Assembly (NCBI RefSeq): GCF_009756665.1 | Contig: NZ_CP037953.1 | Location: forward strand, 496,001 to 560,000 | Direction: 5' to 3' | Length of the DNA: 64,000 bases | DNA from: Permianibacter aggregans | GTDB lineage: Bacteria > Pseudomonadota > Gammaproteobacteria > Enterobacterales > Permianibacteraceae | Shown here: piece by piece, positions 58,624 to 64,000 of the stretch | Layout of the letters: each line of letters begins with the position of its first letter | How positions within the stretch are numbered: the first letter of the stretch is position 1 | Translations under genes and position numbers: made by a program | The notes under the pieces: generated by a model | The model's database searches: none | What the model was told of the DNA's origin: nothing | Seen by the model: the letters and a program-made list of their open reading frames with translations, nothing else

Positions 58624-60897
58624 TCACAGGCCCCCCGGCGGCTCTACGCGGGAACGCCAGATCCGTGGCGTATTTCGCGCTGCCTCAATCCGGTATTGAC
58701 CATCAGAGAGCTCGATGCGCAGCGCGCCCTGCCCGGCCGTGTTCAGCGTCTGACCGCCAACGGCAGACAATCGTTCCAGCACTTCCGGGCGCGGATGACG
58801 ATGGGCATTGCGGTAGCCGGCGCTGATAATTGAGAGCTTTGGCGAAACGGCCGCCAAAAACTTGGCCGAACTGGAACCATTGCTGCCATGATGCGGCACC
58901 AGCAGGATATCGGCAGATAAATCGATGTTTCTGGCCAGCAAGCGCGCTTCCTCGCGCCGGCTGATATCGCCGGTCAACAGTATCGACATGCCATTGAGCT
59001 TCGCTCGCACGACACAGGAGGCGGCATTGCCCTGTTCGCTAGCGAACGGATACAACACCTCAACCTGAATCTCACCCAGTTGAAATCGCTGGCCGGCGCG
59101 GCATGGCTCCGCTGCGATTCCTTCAATCGCTTCGCCCAGCAGCACTTGCCGCACAGGCATTTGCTGCAATAAGCCAGGCAGGCCGCCGGCGTGATCCAGA
59201 TCGGCATGGGAAACCATCAACAAATCAATGCCGGTAAATCCCAAGGCCCGCAAATGCGGCGCAACCACCTGCGTGCCGCTGTCGAATTTTTCGCTGCGCG
59301 GGCCGGTATCGTAGACCAGCAAATGTTCGCCGCTGTGAATCGCCAGTGCCGTGCCCTGGCCGACATCGAATACCTGCAAGGTCGACGGCGGTATCGGCGT
59401 TCGCCAAAGTAACAGCGCAAACGGCAGCAACAACAACGCGGTCAAACGCCTCCACGGTGTCCATGGCATCAACCACAGCACCACCGTCAACGCCGGCAAT
59501 AACCACATCCAGGGATTGTGCAAAGCCGGTTGCCAACGCGCCTGTGGCAGTTGCATGAACAAGTCCATCGCCAAATCAAACCATTGCAGACTGAGATTGG
59601 CCAAGGCCAGAAACGGCCAGGCCAAGGTTTCGGAAAAACTCAGCAGCAACATGCCGAGCAACGCCAGCGGCGTTGAAACAAAACTGACCCAAGGCACCGC
59701 CAACAAATTACTCAGCGGCGAAATCAGTGAAGCCGAACCGAATTGCCAAACGGTCAGCGGCAACATTGCCAAACTCAACGCCAATTGCAGCGTAATCGCC
59801 TGCCACCACCAGCGCTGTCGATGCAAGCGGCCACGCGCCAAAGCCAGCAACACCACGACCGCGGTAAACGACAACCAGAAACCACTTTCCAAAACCGCGC
59901 ACGGATCAACCAGCAACATCGCCAGCACTGCCAGCGCGACGATATCGAACAGAGCCAAACGCTTGTGCAACAGCAAGGCCGCGACGACAACAAGCAGCAT
60001 CCACAAGCTGCGCACCGTCGCGATCGAAAAACCGGCGATACCTGCATAGAACAGCGCGCCGACAAAACCGGCGATCAATGCTACGCGCGGCGCCGGCAGC
60101 CACAGACAAAGCCGCGCAGAGAAACGCCAGCAACGCCCAACCACAAGACCAATCAGCATAGCCACCAAGGTCAGGTGCATGCCGGAAATGACCACCAGAT
60201 GAATCGTGCCGGTATCGCGATAAACATCCCAGCGCGACGGCGGAATGGCTTCGTCGAGGCCTATCGTGATGCCTTCGATCAGGCCCTGATGGGAAAACTG
60301 CATGGCTGACAACTTGCTGGAAAGCGTTTCGCGCCAGCGATTCAACGACCACGGATTCTCCGCAAGCCATTTGCTGTGCTCGAGTTGCACATAACCGGAG
60401 CCAACCACGTGATGGGCAAACAACCAACGCTCGTAATCAAAACCGTGAAAATTGAGCGTGCCGTGCGCCGATTTCAGCTTGGCTTGAAATTGCCAGCGTT
60501 GCCCGGCATGAAGCTGTACTTCTGGCGCGTAATGGGAAAGCCGCAAACGGAATTGTTGCGACCAAGAAAGAGTTTGTTGATTAACTTTTTCGACATCGAA
60601 AAAGAAACGCTGGCCGCGCTCGAATTGCTCCGGCACGGAGGCAATCACGCCTTGCAGTTGTACCGGTGCTTGCGACCATTGTTCGGGAAGTTTCAGACTG
60701 GTGCGCCAATGAAAGTGAGCATTGGCGCTGATCAGCATCAACGCAGGTAACCACAATACAGAACGCCAACGACGCCAATACCAACCAGCCGACAACAACG
60801 GTAACGTTATGAAAGAAACCGTAACCATCGAAAGTGGTGCGGGCTGCAGAACCAGCGCCAACACCGCCACCAAAGCCAACAGGGTTCCAATAATCAT
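58624..60897 (-). CDS. comEC: ComEC/Rec2 DNA-uptake channel protein
   Basis: About 757 residues, full length for the family. An N-terminal OB-like domain (DUF4131) is followed by the Competence membrane domain, with GTIHLVVISGMHLTLVAMLIG as signature. The C-terminal metallo-beta-lactamase-like domain shows DVGQGTALAIHSGEHLLVYDTGP, SHADLDHAGGLPGL and LLVPHHGSNGSSS. It imports single-stranded DNA in natural transformation. AAGGA lies seven bases before the ATG at 60895-60897. With the pilus genes it suggests competence potential. Confidence 0.93.
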   Translation of the reverse strand: MIIGTLLALVAVLALVLQPAPLSMVTVSFITLPLLSAGWYWRRWRSVLWLPALMLISANAHFHWRTSLKLPEQWSQAPVQLQGVIASVPEQFERGQRFFFDVEKVNQQTLSWSQQFRLRLSHYAPEVQLHAGQRWQFQAKLKSAHGTLNFHGFDYERWLFAHHVVGSGYVQLEHSKWLAENPWSLNRWRETLSSKLSAMQFSHQGLIEGITIGLDEAIPPSRWDVYRDTGTIHLVVISGMHLTLVAMLIGLVVGRCWRFSARLCLWLPAPRVALIAGFVGALFYAGIAGFSIATVRSLWMLLVVVAALLLHKRLALFDIVALAVLAMLLVDPCAVLESGFWLSFTAVVVLLALARGRLHRQRWWWQAITLQLALSLAMLPLTVWQFGSASLISPLSNLLAVPWVSFVSTPLALLGMLLLSFSETLAWPFLALANLSLQWFDLAMDLFMQLPQARWQPALHNPWMWLLPALTVVLWLMPWTPWRRLTALLLLPFALLLWRTPIPPSTLQVFDVGQGTALAIHSGEHLLVYDTGPRSEKFDSGTQVVAPHLRALGFTGIDLLMVSHADLDHAGGLPGLLQQMPVRQVLLGEAIEGIAAEPCRAGQRFQLGEIQVEVLYPFASEQGNAASCVVRAKLNGMSILLTGDISRREEARLLARNIDLSADILLVPHHGSNGSSSAKFLAAVSPKLSIISAGYRNAHRHPRPEVLERLSAVGGQTLNTAGQGALRIELSDGQYRIEAARNTPRIWRSRVEPPGGL

Positions 60898-60924
60898 GCT
60901 CACGTCCTTGTGAGAGGCATCCAG

Positions 60925-61605
60925 TTATTGCGCGTGCAAAACCCCGTCCTGCAACTGATAAACCCGGTCCATTCGTCTTGCCAAACTCATATCGTGAGTG
61001 ACGACAATAAAACTGGTGCCATGAACCTGATTCAGCTCCAGCATCAGCGAGTAAACCGCGTCGGCAGTTTTTGAGTCCAGGTTACCCGTCGGTTCATCGG
61101 CGAGGACACAACGCGGTCGGGTCACCAACGCACGCGCCAAGGCGATACGCTGACGTTCACCGCCGGATAACTCACCCGGCTTATGTTTTTCGCGCTGACT
61201 TAATCCCACTTCGGCAATCGTGCGTTGCGCCTGCTCGCGTGCCGACTCAATGGACTCACCACGAATCAGCAACGGCATCGCGACATTCTCCAGCGCTGTG
61301 AATTCCGGCAACAGATGATGAAACTGGTAAACAAAGCCGAGATGCTGATTGCGCCAATTACCTTGCGCTTTCGCCGACATTGTGTGCATGTTTTTGCCGG
61401 CGACCAGCACCGAGCCTTCGCTCGGCGAATCGAGACCGCCGAGCACATGCAGCAAGGTGCTTTTGCCAGAACCGGAAGCACCGACAATGGCGATGCGCTC
61501 ACCTTGATGCACCTTGAAGTCGATATCGTTCAGCACCTGCACACGCAGGCCACCTTCGCTGAATACCTTGCGCAGCTTTTCGGCGTGGATAATGATTTCA
61601 CTCAT
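60925..61605 (-). CDS. lolD: Lipoprotein-releasing ABC ATPase LolD
   Basis: A 226-residue ATPase that powers release of outer-membrane lipoproteins to LolA. Walker [14 protein letters not shown], signature [15 protein letters not shown] and Walker [14 protein letters not shown] are all intact; [18 protein letters not shown] is the LolD Q-loop region. The ATG is at 61603-61605 with GGAGG nine bases upstream; it overlaps the permease gene by eight bases. Confidence 0.96.
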   Translation of the reverse strand: MSEIIIHAEKLRKVFSEGGLRVQVLNDIDFKVHQGERIAIVGASGSGKSTLLHVLGGLDSPSEGSVLVAGKNMHTMSAKAQGNWRNQHLGFVYQFHHLLPEFTALENVAMPLLIRGESIESAREQAQRTIAEVGLSQREKHKPGELSGGERQRIALARALVTRPRCVLADEPTGNLDSKTADAVYSLMLELNQVHGTSFIVVTHDMSLARRMDRVYQLQDGVLHAQ

Positions 61606-62845
61606 AACGCAGGGCCTCCGCCGGTTTCACTTTCGAGGCCCGCCAGGCCGGGTAAATCGTCGACAACAAACTCATCAAAAATGCCGTCAGACCCACATTG
61701 AATACATCGGCGCTTTCCAGCTCACTCGGCAGGAAGCCAACGAAATACACATCGCCCGGCATCAACACGACACCGAATGCCTGCTCAATCCAGGCAACCA
61801 TATCGGCCAGGTTCAAACTGAGCGCGATACCGCCGGCCAAACCGAGCAAGGTACCAAACAAACCGTTGACCAACCCCTGCACCATGAATATCGCCATGAT
61901 ATGGCCGGGACTGGCGCCTAGTGTCCGGAGAATCGCGATATCGCTTTGTTTGTCGGTGACGACCATGACCAGCGTTGAAATGATATTGAATGCCGCTACC
62001 GCGATGATGAACGTCAGCAGCACGAACATCATGGTTTTTTCCATTTTCACGGCCCGGAACAGCGGGCCGTAACTGCGGGTCCAGTCATTGGTGTAATGAC
62101 TCATCGGCAGGTTCGTTTGTATCTGCATCGCTTTCGCCGGTGCCTGCAGCACTTGCTCGATTTTCAAACGAATGCCGGTCACGGCTTCGCCCATGCGCAG
62201 CATGGCCTGCAAATCGCGCATATGGACCATCGCCATCGAGCTATCCATTTCCGCGCGCACTTCAAACGTGCCGACCACGGTAAAGCGGCGCTGGCGCGGC
62301 ACAACACCGGCGGCGCCGATCGTTGTCGCTTCCGGAATGATAATCGTGATGTTGTCGCCAACCCGGACGCCAAAGCTGTCGGCCAACACCTGGCCGAGCA
62401 CGATGCCAAATTCGCCCGGTTTCAACGCGTCCACGGCGCCGGTGACCATGTGCTCGCCAACGATGGACACTTGCGTTTCCTGCTCCGGCAACACGCCCTG
62501 AATCAAACCAAAACGGTTGTAGCCAGCATGGCGGAACATGCCTTGGGCGGTGACGAATGGTGCCGTCGCCAGCACTCCCGGCTCGGTCGCCAGTTGCTGC
62601 TGCAGCGTCGCCCAATCCTCGACCTGATTGTCGCGGTTGCTGACGATGATATGCGGCGCCATGCCGAGAATACGGGTGCGTAGTTCGCGCTCGAATCCGT
62701 TCATGACCGACATGACCGTGATCAGTACCGTGACGCCAAGCGCGATACCGCCAATCGAGACGATGGAGATAAAGGAAATGAAATGATTGCGCCGCTTGGC
62801 ACGGGTGTAGCGCAATCCGACAAAAAACGAAAAAGGGCGAAACAT
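61598..62845 (-). CDS. lolC: Lipoprotein-releasing permease, LolC/LolE family
   Basis: About 415 residues. [54 protein letters not shown] is the classic LolC/E N-terminus; three more segments lie at the C-terminus, and the middle is periplasmic. The ATG at 62843-62845 is chosen over a GTG two codons upstream. Only this one permease gene is present: the order is lolC-lolD-comEC, without a separate lolE after lolD. It may therefore work as a homodimer (LolF type) unless lolE is elsewhere. Confidence 0.93.
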   Translation of the reverse strand: MFRPFSFFVGLRYTRAKRRNHFISFISIVSIGGIALGVTVLITVMSVMNGFERELRTRILGMAPHIIVSNRDNQVEDWATLQQQLATEPGVLATAPFVTAQGMFRHAGYNRFGLIQGVLPEQETQVSIVGEHMVTGAVDALKPGEFGIVLGQVLADSFGVRVGDNITIIIPEATTIGAAGVVPRQRRFTVVGTFEVRAEMDSSMAMVHMRDLQAMLRMGEAVTGIRLKIEQVLQAPAKAMQIQTNLPMSHYTNDWTRSYGPLFRAVKMEKTMMFVLLTFIIAVAAFNIISTLVMVVTDKQSDIAILRTLGASPGHIMAIFMVQGLVNGLFGTLLGLAGGIALSLNLADMVAWIEQAFGVVLMPGDVYFVGFLPSELESADVFNVGLTAFLMSLLSTIYPAWRASKVKPAEALRYE

Positions 62846-62969
62846 AGACACACTCGTCAGCTACGGGTGTGCGGCACGGATGCAGCGTGGCAGCCTGCCG
62901 GCACAAGGCCGGCATCTTCCCAAATCATGCTAGGCTAAAGCAAGGACAGAACGCCCTGGATAGCTTGCC

Positions 62970-63533
62970 ATGTTTAGCGAACACGATGACCGCCGACGCT
63001 ACTTCCGGATTCGCGACCGCATCGCCTTCTGCTGGTTCGATGCCGCCGATGAGCAGGCCGAAACACGGCATCCGTTGTCCCTGCTACTCGGCCAATCGTT
63101 GTTTCATGATATGCACCGTATCGACGCGGAACACCAGAACCTGCTGCACGCGCTGCAGGAAAAATCCCGCGATCTCGGCCAGTACCTGCATGCACTGAAT
63201 CAGAAAATCGAGCTGATTGCCCGGCAACTGGTGCTGCAGAATGCTTCCGATCACTACCGGACGATGGAGGTGATGCTAAGTGGCAATGGCATCGGTTTTC
63301 CGGTGCCGGAACCAATGGCGCTGGGCAAGCTCTTTGATGCTTATGCGGTTTTGCTCAGTTCTGCCGTCTGCGTCTCGTTTCGCGCGCGGGTGGTCTGGTG
63401 TAGTACGCACCACGATCAAAACTGGGTCGGCGCCGAAATTACCCGCATCAGCGAGCATGATCGCGATGCCATTATCCGCCACACACTGCATGTGCAGGCC
63501 CAGCAACGCCGCAGTCAGAAAAGCGAGGACTAA
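62970..63533 (+). CDS. PilZ-domain protein
   Basis: 187 residues, soluble. The N-terminus EHDDRRRYFRIRDRIAF carries the Arg-rich switch of PilZ domains that bind cyclic di-GMP. VMLSGNGIGFPVPEPMALG corresponds to the second motif, though DxSxxG is imperfect. A helical segment (about 60-95) separates the two parts. A PilZ gene beside lolCDE is also known in Pseudomonas. It starts 125 bases from the divergent lolC and is co-transcribed with the next gene, two bases away. Confidence 0.78.
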   Translation: MFSEHDDRRRYFRIRDRIAFCWFDAADEQAETRHPLSLLLGQSLFHDMHRIDAEHQNLLHALQEKSRDLGQYLHALNQKIELIARQLVLQNASDHYRTMEVMLSGNGIGFPVPEPMALGKLFDAYAVLLSSAVCVSFRARVVWCSTHHDQNWVGAEITRISEHDRDAIIRHTLHVQAQQRRSQKSED

Positions 63534-63535
63534 TC

Positions 63536-63838
63536 ATGTTTCGATACCTGTTAATCACGCTGCTTGCCGCCAGTCCGGCCATCATCGCCGAAGAGCTGAA
63601 AATCCCGATTTCCGAACAGGGCAATGAAGAGGTCAAGCGGCCGCACAAAAGCATGCTGAAAGCCGACGTCGAGCGCGTATTTGGCGCACCGCTGGATCGC
63701 ACCGAACCGGTCGGTGAGCCGCCGATTTCACGCTGGCATTACGAAAAATTTATCGTCTATTTTGAATACGACCATGTGGTGCATACGGTGTTGATACACA
63801 AGCGCAAGCCGGAAACGGTGGTCGAAGAGCAACCTTGA
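63536..63838 (+). CDS. Small exported protein of unknown function, 100 residues
   Basis: Begins MFRYLLITLLAASPAIIAEE, a likely signal peptide. The mature part shows MLKADVERVFGAPLDRTEPVGEPPISRWHYEKFIVYFEYDHVVHTVL, a short SmpA-like alpha-beta pattern seen in uncharacterised periplasmic proteins of pseudomonads. The ATG follows the PilZ stop by two bases. Function unknown. Confidence 0.75.
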   Translation: MFRYLLITLLAASPAIIAEELKIPISEQGNEEVKRPHKSMLKADVERVFGAPLDRTEPVGEPPISRWHYEKFIVYFEYDHVVHTVLIHKRKPETVVEEQP

Positions 63839-63870
63839 GACCTTGCTTGTCCGGACAAATCCGGACCTAC

Positions 63871-63899
63871 AAAAATACCCGCTTTTGCGGGCATTTTTT
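63871..63899. terminator. Terminator after the small exported protein gene
   Basis: CCCGC / GCGGG with a TTTT loop, flanked by A5 and T6, between convergent genes. A second hairpin GTCCGGA / TCCGGAC lies just before it (63849-63866). Confidence 0.8.
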
Positions 63900-63912
63900 A
63901 TCAGGATAAAGC

Positions 63913-64000
63913 TTAGACGACACGCACATTCTTGAACTGCCAGGCGTAGTCATTGTCGACATCTTCCTCGTACAGTTCGCCGCGCTCATGCAGCGGTGTC
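63913..64000 (-). CDS. C-terminal end of an unidentified gene (runs off the window)
   Basis: A frame open from the window edge ends with TAA at 63913-63915. The last 28 residues include LHERGELYEEDVDNDYAWQF and end KNVRVV. The acidic, aromatic tail is gene-like and the terminator follows directly. There is too little sequence to name a family. Confidence 0.5.
   Translation of the reverse strand, partial: TPLHERGELYEEDVDNDYAWQFKNVRVV

Overview
The window is a stretch of a gammaproteobacterial chromosome, with GC in the mid-50s by eye. Protein families and gene order resemble Pseudomonadales and related deep-branching gammaproteobacteria: queA-tgt-yajC-secD-secF, fimU-pilV-pilW-pilX-pilY1-pilE, murJ-ribF-ileS-lspA-fkpB-ispH, rplU-rpmA-obgE with ispB divergent, rne/rluC/phosphatase, and lolC-lolD-comEC-exbB-exbD-msbA-lpxK-ycaR-kdsB. 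No genus can be named from the sequence alone. There are no phage genes, no CRISPR array and no complete transposase gene. Most of the window is dense housekeeping DNA.

Layout. 1-6.2 kb: the end of a PfkB kinase, a GNAT gene, then queA-tgt (queuosine tRNA modification) running into yajC-secD-secF (protein export). 6.3-6.45 kb: tRNA-Leu(CAA) with a strong sigma70 promoter. 6.5-12.9 kb: an SOS mutagenesis cassette, lexA-imuA-imuB-imuC(dnaE2), with a palindrome in front of lexA and an 18.9-copy heptanucleotide tandem repeat between lexA and imuA. 13.2-21.1 kb: type IV pilus minor pilins and a large PilY1. 21.2-28.7 kb: isoprenoid, lipoprotein, Ile-tRNA and flavin genes. 28.8-32.4 kb: rpsT, obgE-rpmA-rplU, ispB and tRNA-Pro(CGG). 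32.5-41.2 kb: mixed small enzymes and poorly known proteins. 41.5-44.7 kb: pckA, small genes and a phosphatase. 44.7-49.2 kb: rluC and rne, with a long rne leader. 49.2-53.3 kb: an AraC regulator next to an alkyl-DHAP-synthase-like flavoprotein and a GlpD-like dehydrogenase. 53.3-62.8 kb: an envelope operon for Kdo, lipid A, LPS export, ExbBD, DNA uptake (ComEC) and lipoprotein sorting. 63-64 kb: a PilZ protein, a small exported protein and the end of one more gene.

The most unusual content is non-coding. (1) Three copies of a 146-bp element with 19-bp terminal inverted repeats (25942-26150, 41235-41380, 43859-44004) look like a MITE family. One copy lies inside the ribF-ileS operon and carries an extra 63 bp. 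Another supplies the stop codon of the neighbouring phosphatase gene. (2) A (GCTTTCG)n array sits in the only large gap of the mutagenesis cassette. (3) A 40-codon reading frame exactly fills the imuA-imuB gap. In addition, PilY1 appears to carry two tandem beta-sandwich-like modules inserted in its von Willebrand A domain.

Many genes here are translationally coupled by ATGA, GTGA or TGATG overlaps, and several use GTG or TTG starts (tgt, yajC, imuA, pilY1, fkpB, rpsT, rluC, lpxK, exbB). Starts given below were chosen from Shine-Dalgarno spacing, overlaps and family N-termini.
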